From Bifidobacterium sp. ESL0728 (GTDB lineage Bacteria; Actinomycetota; Actinomycetes; Actinomycetales; Bifidobacteriaceae), in NCBI RefSeq assembly GCF_029392015.1, contig NZ_CP113925.1, forward strand, positions 620,001 to 684,000: 64,000 nt of DNA, given 5' to 3'. Positions 43,842 through 53,603 of the stretch are shown here, piece by piece; within the stretch, counting starts at the first letter, position 1, and each line of letters opens with the position of its first letter. Both the position numbers and the translations under genes were made by a program. The notes below the pieces were generated by a model, which was not told where the DNA came from, made no database searches, and saw nothing but the letters and a program-made list of their open reading frames with translations.

Positions 43842-44513
43842 GTTTCGGTTGGGGAAGCGGGGTTATGGTTTGCTTGTTGGCTTTCATGGTCATCGCCGCC
43901 GGCTTTCGCCCAGCGAGGTTGTTCGGGATCTCTGGGCTTGTGAATTGGACACAGTAATGTAATATACTGTTCGGTGTGCGGCGCGTCGGCCCGTCATTTC
44001 TGCGGTAAACTGCGGTAATTTCCAGTTGTATCGCAATGTTTCTATCGCATTTGTCGGTGGAATTCTTTTGAATGCGGTTGTCGAATTGCTGGAAACAAAG
44101 ATGTTACGCATCCATTTGCGTGCCGGAACGTGCGCACAATTGGATTTGGAAATATTCACGCGATTGTTTTACGTGGATGACAGGTTACACTATACGAATT
44201 TAAGCCGTCGGCAGGCGGCGGCAGACAGGTCAAGACCTGTTTTCGATCGGGAGATTTTGCTACCCTGCTGTTCGGAATAAACGATTCTTGGTGCGAAAAA
44301 TACTGAACATACAGCAAAATCCATGACTAGGACCGGTGTTATATTCGAATTGTCCGCGGGAACGCGGGCGAGTCGCAGCAACCTCTGTATCGTCAATTCA
44401 TCTATCAACAGTTAGTGAAGTTCGTCGGTCTTGTCGTGTTGAACGCCGTAAGCGCCGACCGCCCGTTTTCTGCAATCTGACTTGGCGATATACAAACCAA
44501 GGAAGAGAGAACG
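43842..44513. other. Long spacer/leader upstream of the NCS2 permease gene
   Basis: 672 bases without a credible ORF. Possible -10 hexamers are TATACT (43963) and TATATT (44340). A small hairpin ACAGGT-CAAG-ACCTGT followed by TTTT lies at 44225-44244. The 160 bases before the start codon are G+C-rich and structured. I looked for a purine riboswitch core and could not identify one. Confidence 0.35.
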
Positions 44514-45908
44514 ATGGACAGGTTCTTCCATCTCAAAGAAAATCACACCACAGTATCCACTGAAATCACGGCGGGCATCACCACCTTCTTCGCGATGAGC
44601 TATATCATCGTCGTCAATCCGCAGGTTCTGAGCACCACGGGCATGCCGTGGGGAGCAGTGTTCCTCGCCACCATCATCGCCTCCGTCGCCGGCACGCTCG
44701 TGATGGGGCTTTTCGCCAACGTTCCCTACGCACAGTCCGCAAGCATGGGCTTGAACGCGTTCTTCGCCTACACCGTTTGCGCGGGCCTTGGATTTACCTG
44801 GCAGGAAACACTGTGTATGACATTTTTGTGTGGCCTGATTAACATTCTCGTCACCGTCACCTCCATCCGTAAGCTCATCATCGCCTGTATCCCCGAATCT
44901 TTGCAGCACGCCATCGGCGGCGGCATCGGCCTTTTCGTGATGTACGTAGGCATGTTGAACGTCGGCTTCATTTCCTTCACTCCCGGCGACCCCAAGGCCG
45001 CGGCCAAAGGCGGCCCGATTCACGCGACACCAGGGCTATCGATGCTCAACAACCCTGTGCTCTGGGTCTTCCTCATCGGTCTGACCATCGCCATCGTCCT
45101 CACCCTGCTCAACGTGCGCGGTTCTCTGCTGATCTCGATTATCGCCGCCACCATCATCGGCATTCCCTTCGGCGTGACCACGATGTCCAATTCCGTCTCG
45201 ATCAGCCAGACCTTCTCTCAGCTGCCGACGACTTTCCTCGCCATTTTCAGCCCGCAGGGCTTCCCGTCGCTGTTCGGCAACCTCGGCCGGCTGCCCCTCG
45301 TCATCGTCACCATCTTCGCCTTCTCCATGTCGGATATGTTCGACACCATCGGTACGCTGGTCGGCACCGGCCGCAAGACCGGCATCTTCTCCGATACCGA
45401 TATCAAGAACATGGCCAACGGCCACGGCTTCAGCTCCAAGATGGACAAAGCCCTCTTCGCCGATTCCATCGCCACCTCCGTCGGCGGCCTGTTCGGCACC
45501 TCCAACATCACCACCTACGTCGAATCCTCGGCAGGCATCGCCGCGGGCGGTCGCACTGGCCTGACTTCCGTGACGGTGTCCATCTGCTTCCTCATCTCGA
45601 TGTTCCTCTCGCCGTTGGTCTCCGCGATTCCGTCCGCCGCGACGGCCGGCGTGCTCGTCGTGGTCGGCTGCATGATGGCCTCCAGCCTGAAGGAAGTCAA
45701 CTGGGGCGACCTCGCCGAAGCCATCCCGGCCCTTTTCGCCTCGGTGTTCATGGCGCTTTCCTACTCGATCTCCTACGGCATCGCCGCGGGCTTCATCATG
45801 TACTGCCTCGTCAAGATCTGCAAGGGCAAGGCCAAGGAGGTCCATCCGGTGATGTGGATCGTCACCGCCCTCTTCATCCTCGACTTCGCCCTCCAGGCCG
45901 TGCTCTGA
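44514..45908 (+). CDS. NCS2/AzgA-family purine (adenine/guanine/hypoxanthine) permease
   Basis: 464 residues; ATG follows AAGGAAGAGAGAACG. It has about 12-13 membrane helices. The AzgA subgroup pattern is clear from ITAGITTFFAMSYIIVVNP, the YAQSASMGLNAFFAYT segment, FSMSDMFDTIGTLVG and SSAGIAAGGRTGL, which contain the substrate and proton-coupling residues. These proteins import purine bases by proton symport. The substrate within the purines is not resolved. Confidence 0.9.
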   Translation: MDRFFHLKENHTTVSTEITAGITTFFAMSYIIVVNPQVLSTTGMPWGAVFLATIIASVAGTLVMGLFANVPYAQSASMGLNAFFAYTVCAGLGFTWQETLCMTFLCGLINILVTVTSIRKLIIACIPESLQHAIGGGIGLFVMYVGMLNVGFISFTPGDPKAAAKGGPIHATPGLSMLNNPVLWVFLIGLTIAIVLTLLNVRGSLLISIIAATIIGIPFGVTTMSNSVSISQTFSQLPTTFLAIFSPQGFPSLFGNLGRLPLVIVTIFAFSMSDMFDTIGTLVGTGRKTGIFSDTDIKNMANGHGFSSKMDKALFADSIATSVGGLFGTSNITTYVESSAGIAAGGRTGLTSVTVSICFLISMFLSPLVSAIPSAATAGVLVVVGCMMASSLKEVNWGDLAEAIPALFASVFMALSYSISYGIAAGFIMYCLVKICKGKAKEVHPVMWIVTALFILDFALQAVL

Positions 45909-45963
45909 GTGTTGGTCGTCCAACTCTTCAATCGCGTGCTTTGGTCACGTTAGCACCATAAAC

Positions 45964-46067
45964 CAGTGCGAAAAGCACCAAAATCGGGCCAAAATAGTGC
46001 TTTTCGCACTGATTTAGGGTTTCACTGAGGAGAAAAGCACTTTTTTATGCCGATTTTGGTGCTTTTC
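45964..46067. repeat. Two inverted copies of palindromic element AAAAGCAC-N18-GTGCTTTT
   Basis: Copy 1 (45964-46011) has perfect 15-bp arms CAGTGCGAAAAGCAC and GTGCTTTTCGCACTG. Copy 2 (46032-46067) has 9-bp arms. Both spacers are exactly 18 bases and share CCAAAATCGG when copy 2 is read in reverse. They lie between the permease and the rplJ promoter. Confidence 0.75.
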
Positions 46068-46112
46068 CTACTGATTGGCGCGTGCGCGTGTCGCGCGGTC
46101 GTGCGGCGTCCG

Positions 46113-46118
46113 TATACT
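46113..46118 (+). promoter_or_regulatory. -10 hexamer TATACT of the rplJL operon
   Basis: TATACT lies just ahead of the L10 leader. The -35 region is G+C-rich and not clear. Confidence 0.55.
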
Positions 46119-46124
46119 GTTCAT

Positions 46125-46271
46125 CTGTAAACCACAGACTGTTGGTTAGAGGCGTAAGCCTCTCGAAGTTTGGTTCGCCAAGCCAGCATAGGTTGAATGT
46201 CATAAGCCTCGCAAGAGGTGGGTCGCGCAAGTGGCCGGTATGGTGCTCTGCCTATGTGCAGGGCATTTTTT
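46125..46271 (+). promoter_or_regulatory. L10-type ribosomal-protein leader with attenuator
   Basis: The 5' leader of rplJ contains ACCACAGACTGTTGGTT, resembling the L10-binding kink-turn element of r-protein leaders, and hairpins GAGGC-GTAA-GCCTC and CCTC-GCAA-GAGG. It ends in TGCTCTGC paired with GCAGGGCA followed by six T (46244-46271), an attenuator 97 bases before rplJ. L10(L12)4 binding to such leaders represses the operon in other bacteria. Confidence 0.65.
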
Positions 46272-46367
46272 ATAGTGGTGCGATTATCGCAGCAACACAA
46301 GAAATCGCTCGTAAAAGCTGCAACGTTCCGAATTTCCCGATCAATGGTCGACTCAGGAAGGAACGCC

Positions 46368-46889
46368 ATGAAAAGGCCCGAAAAGGAAGCGGTGATCGCC
46401 GAGCTTACGGATCAATTCCGTAACGCCGATGCGGTTTACCTTACCGAGTACCGCGGGCTTACCGTTCCGCAGATTTCCGATCTGCGCGAAAAGCTAGGCC
46501 GCGATACTTCCTACTCAGTGGCTAAGAACACGCTCGCTCGCATCGCCGCCAAAGAGGCTGGGTACGAGGGCTTCGATGAAGCACTCTCCGGCCCCTCCGC
46601 AATCACCTTCGTCAAGGGTGATTACGTCGAGGCTGCGAAGGTCCTGCGTGACTTTGCCAAGAAAACCCCGGCCCTCGTCATCAAAGGTGGTTTCGCAGAC
46701 GGAACCATGTACGACGCCGAAGGCTTCATGAAACTCGCGAGCCTCGAATCTCGCGAAACCCTGCTCTCCAGGATGGCAGGCGACCTCAAGGGCTCCATGT
46801 CCAAGGCCGCTCGCACGTTCGTCGCTCTGCCCACCAAGGCCGTGCGTACGTTCGACGCCCTGCGCGAGAAGCAGGAAAAGGCCGCTTGA
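46368..46889 (+). CDS. rplJ: 50S ribosomal protein L10
   Basis: 173 residues from ATG 46368 (AGGAAGGAACGCC upstream). The N-terminal rRNA-binding part (EKEAVIAELTDQF, YLTEYRGLTVPQ, SYSVAKNTLARIAA) is typical. The C-terminal helix (ALREKQEKAA) binds L7/L12 dimers to build the ribosomal stalk. It is co-transcribed with rplL 124 bases downstream. Confidence 0.97.
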   Translation: MKRPEKEAVIAELTDQFRNADAVYLTEYRGLTVPQISDLREKLGRDTSYSVAKNTLARIAAKEAGYEGFDEALSGPSAITFVKGDYVEAAKVLRDFAKKTPALVIKGGFADGTMYDAEGFMKLASLESRETLLSRMAGDLKGSMSKAARTFVALPTKAVRTFDALREKQEKAA

Positions 46890-47013
46890 TTTTTCCGTGG
46901 CTTCGGCCGCGTAGACTTCAGGCAGTTTAGTAGTGAATAATTAAAGAAATTTAAGAATTTAGGTGACGGAACCAAACAAAACATCCGCCGCCCGGAAAAG
47001 AAAGGAAGCCATT

Positions 47014-47397
47014 ATGGCTAAGCTCTCAAGCGATGAGCTCCTCGATGCGTTCAAGGAAATGACCCTGGTTGAACTCTCCGACTTCGTCAAGAAGTTCGAG
47101 GACGAGTTCGATGTCGAGGCTTCCGCCCCGGCCGTTGCCGTTGCCGCTGCTCCTGCCGCTGGTGCAGGCGCCGGCGAAGAAGAGAAGACCGAGTTCGACG
47201 TGGTCCTCTCCTCCTTCGGCGACAAGAAGATCCAGGTCATCAAGGCCGTCAAGAACATCACCGGCAAGGGCCTGGCTGACGCCAAGGCGCTCGTCGACGG
47301 CGCTCCTGCCACCATCCTCGAGAAGGCCAAGAAGGATGACGCCGAGAAGGCCAAGTCCGAGATCGAAGAGGCCGGCGGCACCGTCGAACTCAAGTAG
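47014..47397 (+). CDS. rplL: 50S ribosomal protein L7/L12
   Basis: 127 residues from ATG 47014 (AAAGGAAGCCATT upstream). The N-terminal dimerisation helices, the Ala/Gly-rich hinge (about 35-55) and the C-terminal factor-binding domain ([31 protein letters not shown]) are complete. It recruits translational GTPases to the ribosome. Confidence 0.98.
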   Translation: MAKLSSDELLDAFKEMTLVELSDFVKKFEDEFDVEASAPAVAVAAAPAAGAGAGEEEKTEFDVVLSSFGDKKIQVIKAVKNITGKGLADAKALVDGAPATILEKAKKDDAEKAKSEIEEAGGTVELK

Positions 47398-47471
47398 TTC
47401 TTTCCTTCTTAAGGATTTGACGGTGATGGCTTTACAAAGCCGGTAGCCGTTTGAATCCAAAGAAATTGTTG

Positions 47472-47508
47472 CAAACCCTGTGTGCGGAATCTCCGTTCGC
47501 AGGGTTTG
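47472..47508 (+). terminator. Terminator after rplL
   Basis: CAAACCCTG and CAGGGTTTG pair, with an inner TGCGGA/TCCG stem. The tail GTTCATTTTG is moderately T-rich. Confidence 0.7.
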
Positions 47509-47674
47509 TTCATTTTGTCGGCTATCGTAGTGCCTAAGGCATGTCCTTGAAGGTAAAAGCGAGGACAGGCTCATGCGTGAGTGTTGTCAATGTCTGTCAT
47601 TTTTCTGTCGGTTTCAAGGCAAACATGGCAGAATGGCATTAGCATAGGCAAAAGTGTATATGGGAGGCCGCAAG

Positions 47675-49489
47675 GTGTCTGATCCGCGAACGACGAAACA
47701 TTGGGTCATCAAGGTCAATGGCTCCACGAAAGTCGATGTCGGTCCCGGCGAAAACGTTGAGATCGGCCGCAGACCTTTGCGCCCGCTTGCCGATGATGGA
47801 CACCGACGTTTGGAAATCGACGACGACACGCGTTCGATGTCGAAACGTCACGCGGTATTCGCGGTGGCGGCCAATGGAGGCGCTTCGGTCACCGATTTGA
47901 ATTCCACCAACGGCTCGTATGTGGTTGAGGAAAAGGGCTTGCGCCCGCTGACGCCGAATCAGGATTTCATTTTGCCGGATTCGCCGATGAGATTGCAGTT
48001 CGGCGACGTTCCGGTGGATTTCGTGCGGGTCGATGTCGATGAAAACGACGAGAACGGCAATCAGATCACCGACCTGTTCGACTATGCGGCCAGTAGTGGC
48101 GAAAACACCGATATCGAGCCCGACCTGAACGATATGTCGGTTGATGATATTCTGAACCTGCGCGCGGGGGAGCCGACCACGGCGTTCAGCGCTGCCGATG
48201 TGGCCAGCCGTATCGAAGCTTCGGTTTCCGCCGGAGCCGCGGACAATAATAACGCTCAAAAACCGGAGGAATCGGCAGTGAAGGATGCCGATGCCGACGC
48301 TGGCAATATTGCGCGCGAAACCCCATCGCCGATCGAAGCCAAAACCAGCCAGAAGTCCGAAACCCCGCAAGCCGACCATACCATCGATCAGATTTCGTTG
48401 AATGTGATGGCTCCCGATGCTCACGCCAAGGACGCCAAGGCGCGCGATTTGTTCAAAGATGCCATGAAGAGCGAAGTTGAAGACAAAACTATGAAGGCGT
48501 CGAATCCGGCTCAACCTGCCGCTGCCAGCAAAAAGGTTTCGAAGCCGGCTGCCAACGGAACCGCTGGCCCTGCCGGAAGCAAACCATTGAAGACCAGAGC
48601 AAAAGTGCCGCAGGTGTCGCTGCCTTCACGTCAAAACGATGAGCAGATTTCCCAAGAAGCTCTTCGCGGGCAGCAGCCAATGACTTCGCCGGCAGCGGCG
48701 CAACCGCAAACCAATACGAATGGCGGCAATATGGCTGCCACCCAAATGCAGCAACAGCAGCAACGTCAGGTTGCGCAGCAACAGCAACAGGCACAGAGGG
48801 TCGCGCAGCCGCGGGTTCAACAGCTTGCTCGGCAACAACAGCAGGCACAGAGGGTCGCGCAGCAGCAGGCACAGCAAGCCGCGCAGCAACAGCAAACGAA
48901 TCAGTTTGGCAGTGTAACGGGTCAGGCTTCCGGACAGACTCCAGTCAACCAAAACGCTCCGTTATTTGTCGCCATGGAGGAGGATCGCAGGCAGAACGGC
49001 GGTGCCCGTCCTCGCTTGGATTTCGGCGGTTCACAGGATTCGCAAAACGAATCGGCAGGCAACAGGCCAACCGAAGAGCGTAATAAGTTTATGCCCCCGA
49101 TAAAGGATATTGCGGATTCTCCAAGTGTTTCTGAAGGCTCGATTACCAATGACGGCTCGTTCGGCGCGCAGCAGAGTTTCAAGCCGACTTTCGAACCTGG
49201 CTCGGTTTTCGAAAAGGTCTCCAACGGCGAATTCGACCATCCTGAGCCCGAAGTCGAAGTGGAGGGTATGAGCTCGCAAGATGCCAAATCGACTACAGAC
49301 TTCTCTGTGCAGTTCGAAATGGCGAAGCATCCTGAACTTCTGCCGTTCCTGGCAATGAACCCTTCGTTGTATGACGATTTGTACGCATGGCTTTCGGCGG
49401 TAGGCAACGACGATATCGACGCCGCGCTTTCGCAAAATTCAGGATATATCGAGTATCGTAAAGAGGTTGGGGAGGGACGTAAACAATGA
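47675..49489 (+). CDS. FHA-domain protein with Gln-rich region
   Basis: 604 residues from GTG 47675, chosen for GGGAGG 8 bases upstream. A forkhead-associated domain covers about 9-115 with GRR (31-33), SKRH (56-59) and NSTNGS (76-81), so it should bind a phosphothreonine peptide, probably made by a Pkb-type kinase. Residues about 120-340 are low-complexity, and about 345-410 are Gln/Ala-rich with a 54-base direct repeat. The C-terminus (HPELLPFLAMNPSLYDDLYAWL) is a short helical module found at the end of other actinobacterial proteins. It is coupled (ATGA overlap) to the large helicase-like gene, so the two probably work together. Confidence 0.8.
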   Translation: MSDPRTTKHWVIKVNGSTKVDVGPGENVEIGRRPLRPLADDGHRRLEIDDDTRSMSKRHAVFAVAANGGASVTDLNSTNGSYVVEEKGLRPLTPNQDFILPDSPMRLQFGDVPVDFVRVDVDENDENGNQITDLFDYAASSGENTDIEPDLNDMSVDDILNLRAGEPTTAFSAADVASRIEASVSAGAADNNNAQKPEESAVKDADADAGNIARETPSPIEAKTSQKSETPQADHTIDQISLNVMAPDAHAKDAKARDLFKDAMKSEVEDKTMKASNPAQPAAASKKVSKPAANGTAGPAGSKPLKTRAKVPQVSLPSRQNDEQISQEALRGQQPMTSPAAAQPQTNTNGGNMAATQMQQQQQRQVAQQQQQAQRVAQPRVQQLARQQQQAQRVAQQQAQQAAQQQQTNQFGSVTGQASGQTPVNQNAPLFVAMEEDRRQNGGARPRLDFGGSQDSQNESAGNRPTEERNKFMPPIKDIADSPSVSEGSITNDGSFGAQQSFKPTFEPGSVFEKVSNGEFDHPEPEVEVEGMSSQDAKSTTDFSVQFEMAKHPELLPFLAMNPSLYDDLYAWLSAVGNDDIDAALSQNSGYIEYRKEVGEGRKQ

Positions 49490-52400
49490 GCGAGACGAAC
49501 CAGAAAATGAGCGGCATCCGACGGATGCGCAAATGGTATGACAGCTATCGCAGCGGGTTGGTTCCCTCGCCTTTGGAAGATGTCGGACAGCTCACCGCGC
49601 AGCTCGACCTGACCCATGCCCATCCTTCCGGCATCGCCCAGCTCTTCGCCAGTGGGCACACGACCCTCGATTCCATGTTCCGTGATGCGGGCATGCTGCG
49701 TGCGGCAGGCCGCAGACTTGAACGCGTCCTGGACGACAAAGCCGTCAAAACAAGGTCTGCCGGGGTAGCTGAGCTTTCTCTGGTGGTCGGTGTGGCCAAA
49801 TGGAAGGGCAATTGCGTTCCCGTACTGCTTTATCCGGTCGAAGTGCATCGCAAGCCAGACGGACGTGAGACCGATGCCGTCATCCGTTTCACCGGACACG
49901 TCAGTCTCAACCCCGCGTTCACCACGGCTATGCATGACCAGCACGTCGATATCGATGAGACCGCTCTTTTCGACGGCAGGAACTATGCCAGCGGGACTCC
50001 CGACACCTCCTCTGTATTCACTGCCATCACTGATGAGGTCAAGCCGACGATTACTGACTTCGACATCGAACGTAACATCATCCTGGGCTGCTTCATGGAC
50101 CCTGCCACCAAGATGCTCGCCGAAAGCCGTCGTATCATCGATTCTCTGGCGAGCAAGCCAAGCGGCAACACCGCTCTTGACGCGTTGGCCGGCAATGCCG
50201 ATGCCATCAGTGCTTTGAAGGATGTAAAACTTCCGAGTTTCAGTCCTTTTGACGCCGACCCGCACAGCGAGCACGAGGCCGGCGACGTTGATAACGTCGT
50301 ACGTTATGCCGCGAATATGGCAGCGCAGGGCCATTCGCTGTTTCTGGACGACGCTTCCGGCAACGATACCGCACAGATATCCGCGGCTATCGCCTCCCGT
50401 TGCGTCTCTGCCGGACGCACTGTGCTTTATGTGCCGGGAGTAGCAGGGCAGAAGAAGCGTTTCACCCATGAAATGGATTCCTGCCATATGGGTAGCCGCG
50501 TGGTCGATATGGCCGATTCCAAAGCGGCCCAGCAAATCGATCAGGAGCTGATTGCGGCCGTTGGCTTCCAGCCCGGTGCGTCCGTCGCCCGTTTCGATCA
50601 GGTTTCCGACGAGCTGGTTGGGGTGCGCTCGCGCCTGACCCGCTACCTCGGTGATTTGCATGGAGTCAGCAAGGAATGGGGCGTCTCCGCCTACCAGACC
50701 ATTCAGAATCTGGCCAGCATCTCTGCGATGCCGACGCATCCGGCCACTCATGTGCGCCTTTCCAACGAATCCGCGAGGGCCATCGCCCCGCACATGGAAG
50801 AGTGGATTAAGAAGCTTCGCAAGGCCGGTGAATACGGCGAATTCAGTGTCGGCCCGCAAACCACGCCATGGTACGGTGCCTCGCTGTTCACGCAAAGTGA
50901 AGCGATCAATGCCTATCAGAAGGTTGAGAACCTGCTGCAGCGCCTTCTTCCCGCAACGCGTGATCAGGTGGCGTCCGTCGCCGAAACCTGCGGGTTCCCG
51001 GTGCCGTCGACGGTACAGGAGTGGGGCCGTCAGGTCACGGTCTTGAAGAATCTGCGCCGTGTGCTCGACGTCTTCCAGCCTGAGATTTTCGAACGTGATA
51101 TCGACTCGATGATCGAAGCGAGCAAACCCAAGGCCCAGCGCAAGGCCGAGGGGACGAGCATGGGATTCTGGGAACGCCGCCGCCACGTCAAAGAGGCCAA
51201 GAGCCTGCTTCGGGCCGGCTCCCAAGTGGAAGACCTGCACGATGCGCTGCAGGTCGTGGACAAACAATCCGAGCAATGGCATGAAATCGTACCTCACGGC
51301 GGTTGGCCTGTGCTTCCGGCAAAACTCGATACGATAGTGGAGACGCAGGAAGCCCTGATGCGCGATATCACCGCGCTTGATGCCGTGCTCGCCACCACCG
51401 TCGAGGGCGGCGACCTGCAAAGCGTCGATCTGGCGAGGCTTGAGGAGAGGCTCAAGGCGCTCTATTCCGACCGCAAGGCCCTGGATACCTTGCCCGGTCG
51501 TGCCGGTCTCGAACGCGAATTCCATTCCGTGGGGCTTGACGCGCTGATTGATGACCTGCGCACCAGAAATGTGGGTCTGGATGCGGTTGAAGGCGAGCTC
51601 CAGCTTTCCTGGTGGACGACGGTCTTTGAGGATATTGTCCGTTCTTCGGCCATCATCTCCAATCAGGACGGCTCCGCGCTGCAATCCGCAGCCGACCGGT
51701 TCGTGCAGGTTGACATCGACCACGTCAATTCCATAGGACCCATGCTTGAGCAGGAGTCCATGCGTCACCTTTGCGATATGCTGTTCTCGCACACGCAGGA
51801 GGCCAATCAGCTGCACACATTGCTGGCGAGCAACGTTCATGTGCCGTTGAGTCATATCACGCATGAGTATCCTCAGATTCTTGCGGCGTCGAAGCCCGTC
51901 ATCATGGCCACGCCGTTCACCCTTGCCGTGTTGAGCGACCCCGAGCCTTTGGCCGACGTGGCCATCGTCGATGCTGCTTCCCATATTCCCTCGCTCGAAT
52001 TGCTGAGCGTTTTGAGCCGAGCCAGGCGCGTTGTGGTCATCGCCCATCAATCCACCATCACCTCCGAGTCCTTGAAGGCCTTGGTTGCTTTGTTGCCGAA
52101 AGTGAGTGTTGATTCCAAGCCAGTGTGCCGCGACCCGCGTCTTTCGCTCTTCCTCTCCGCACAAGGCTACGGCAGCGCTCGCAGAGATGTGGCCACGGAG
52201 TCGGTGCAAGGCAGGGTGCGCTTCCACAGGGTCGAGGCCAATGGCGTGCCGGTGCTCGCCACGGGATTGGTGGAAAGCAGCCAACAGGAGATCGACGAGG
52301 TCATCGCCGTCATCAAGCAACGTGCCGCCGCTTTCACCGTGGTACCAACCGGCTATCTGCTTGCCGTGGTCACGCTGACCCCGGTCTTCCGCACGAGGCT

Positions 52401-53103
52401 TGGCGCCGAGTTGAAGTCGTTGTCGTTGAAGGATGAGGCCATGGGACGCTTCCTTCGTCACGTGCGTCTGGTCGACCTCGATGAGGTCGCCGGGGTGCGA
52501 GCCACCGATGTCATCCTTTCCCTGTGCTTTGCCAAGACCTCGCATGGCCGCCTGCTTCAGCAGTTCGGAGCTTTGGAGGGCGAGGGTGGTGACGGCAAGC
52601 TGCTTGACGCCTTGGCATTGGGCGATCGCAACGTCGACATCATTTCCGCCTTTGGTTCTGCGGATATGGAAGACGACCGTCTGCACCAGCCCGGTCCAAA
52701 GCTGTTGAAGGTCATGCTCAAATGGGCCGAGGGCCTGGGCAAGGAAGTGGTGCGTCCTTCGATGTCGCTCAAAGGCGACAACGTTCTGTTCAACGATCTT
52801 GCTGATCGCATCCGTGCACGCGGGCTCAAAGTGGCCGCCAATTACGGTTTCGATGGTGGTGCCTCCATTCCTCTGGTCGTCGGGCTGAAAGACAAGCCGT
52901 TCTCGCTGGCGGTGATGACCGATGATGCGCAGTTCATGGGCATTCAGTCCACTCGCAAGCGTCATCGCGTGTTGATGCAGGATCTGGCGACGCTCGGCTG
53001 GTCGGTCATGACGGTCTGGAGCGTGGCCGCATTCGTCAATCCCGATAAGGAAGTCGACCGGATCGTCAGCCGTATCAGCGATTTGTACCAAGAGGTTCGC
53101 TGA
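49486..53103 (+). CDS. Large degenerate superfamily-1 helicase-like protein with restriction-endonuclease-like C-domain
   Basis: 1205 residues; ATG 49486 overlaps the FHA stop. The layout resembles actinobacterial SF1 helicase fusions, but the ATPase motifs are lost. The Walker A position (about 285-297) reads LDDASGNDTAQ without the GK(T/S). Motif II (about 825-832) reads IVDAASH instead of DEAS. Motif III reads IAHQSTI. The C-terminus (about 1110-1195) has KDKPFSLAVMTDD, RKRHRVLMQDLATLGW and VMTVWSVAAF, like the MTES_1575-type restriction-endonuclease fold. About residues 540-650 are coiled coil. It is therefore probably a structural or regulatory protein controlled through the FHA partner. 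The fold assignment is by eye. Confidence 0.65.
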   Translation: MSETNQKMSGIRRMRKWYDSYRSGLVPSPLEDVGQLTAQLDLTHAHPSGIAQLFASGHTTLDSMFRDAGMLRAAGRRLERVLDDKAVKTRSAGVAELSLVVGVAKWKGNCVPVLLYPVEVHRKPDGRETDAVIRFTGHVSLNPAFTTAMHDQHVDIDETALFDGRNYASGTPDTSSVFTAITDEVKPTITDFDIERNIILGCFMDPATKMLAESRRIIDSLASKPSGNTALDALAGNADAISALKDVKLPSFSPFDADPHSEHEAGDVDNVVRYAANMAAQGHSLFLDDASGNDTAQISAAIASRCVSAGRTVLYVPGVAGQKKRFTHEMDSCHMGSRVVDMADSKAAQQIDQELIAAVGFQPGASVARFDQVSDELVGVRSRLTRYLGDLHGVSKEWGVSAYQTIQNLASISAMPTHPATHVRLSNESARAIAPHMEEWIKKLRKAGEYGEFSVGPQTTPWYGASLFTQSEAINAYQKVENLLQRLLPATRDQVASVAETCGFPVPSTVQEWGRQVTVLKNLRRVLDVFQPEIFERDIDSMIEASKPKAQRKAEGTSMGFWERRRHVKEAKSLLRAGSQVEDLHDALQVVDKQSEQWHEIVPHGGWPVLPAKLDTIVETQEALMRDITALDAVLATTVEGGDLQSVDLARLEERLKALYSDRKALDTLPGRAGLEREFHSVGLDALIDDLRTRNVGLDAVEGELQLSWWTTVFEDIVRSSAIISNQDGSALQSAADRFVQVDIDHVNSIGPMLEQESMRHLCDMLFSHTQEANQLHTLLASNVHVPLSHITHEYPQILAASKPVIMATPFTLAVLSDPEPLADVAIVDAASHIPSLELLSVLSRARRVVVIAHQSTITSESLKALVALLPKVSVDSKPVCRDPRLSLFLSAQGYGSARRDVATESVQGRVRFHRVEANGVPVLATGLVESSQQEIDEVIAVIKQRAAAFTVVPTGYLLAVVTLTPVFRTRLGAELKSLSLKDEAMGRFLRHVRLVDLDEVAGVRATDVILSLCFAKTSHGRLLQQFGALEGEGGDGKLLDALALGDRNVDIISAFGSADMEDDRLHQPGPKLLKVMLKWAEGLGKEVVRPSMSLKGDNVLFNDLADRIRARGLKVAANYGFDGGASIPLVVGLKDKPFSLAVMTDDAQFMGIQSTRKRHRVLMQDLATLGWSVMTVWSVAAFVNPDKEVDRIVSRISDLYQEVR

Positions 53104-53309
53104 TGGCTTTGGCCTATGACCCGAATCGTCGTTCATCTCGTACCCACAAGCGTGTGGTGCGTAAAGGCAGCGAGCACTTCGATGTCGATGGTATCGAGCT
53201 TGATCCAGAAGACCGCCGTCCCGCAGGCAGCAAACAGCATGACGACGACAGCCGCATCCTGCGTGAGCTTCCCCCGCATTGGGGTATTTTCAGCGAACGC
53301 GATAAGTAG
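53103..53309 (+). CDS. Small conserved-looking basic/acidic protein, third gene of the FHA operon
   Basis: 68 residues. The start overlaps the upstream stop (TGATG), so translation is probably coupled. A basic N-terminal half (NRRSSRTHKRVVRKG) is followed by an acidic linker and LRELPPHWGIFSERDK. No family is recognised. A terminator follows directly. Confidence 0.65.
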   Translation: MALAYDPNRRSSRTHKRVVRKGSEHFDVDGIELDPEDRRPAGSKQHDDDSRILRELPPHWGIFSERDK

Positions 53310-53334
53310 GATCCGTGGGTTTTCTGCAAAAGGT

Positions 53335-53375
53335 GATGGTGAGGGCAAGCCATCACCTTTTTGCAATTCTCCTGG
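53335..53375 (+). terminator. Rho-independent terminator of the FHA operon
   Basis: TGCAAAAGGTGATGG and CCATCACCTTTTTGCA pair with one bulge around a 10-base loop; the T-run is in the 3' arm. Confidence 0.8.
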
Positions 53376-53603
53376 AATTCTGGAATCGCGTATGCTTGGT
53401 TGGCGCTCTTTTGGATCGATAGTCCTTCTTTCATGTTGGATTAGGGTGATTCATTCGTTTTTCCTTCCTTGTGTCGAACCGATAGTGGAGTATCGGATTG
53501 CAATGGGTTATTGATTGGCTTTTACGACATCGAGCATTCTGCTGCAGGCTTGTCTGGTTTGGTTCATCGGTGGCATGGCGAAGGGCATCCGGACTTTGCA
53601 TGC

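Noticed and set aside
48922..53136. A 1404-codon open frame on the minus strand
   Set aside because: It is the shadow of the FHA/helicase-like operon on the plus strand. The plus frame has coupled starts, ribosome sites and recognisable motifs; the minus frame has low-complexity His/Arg/Gly-rich composition and no family.
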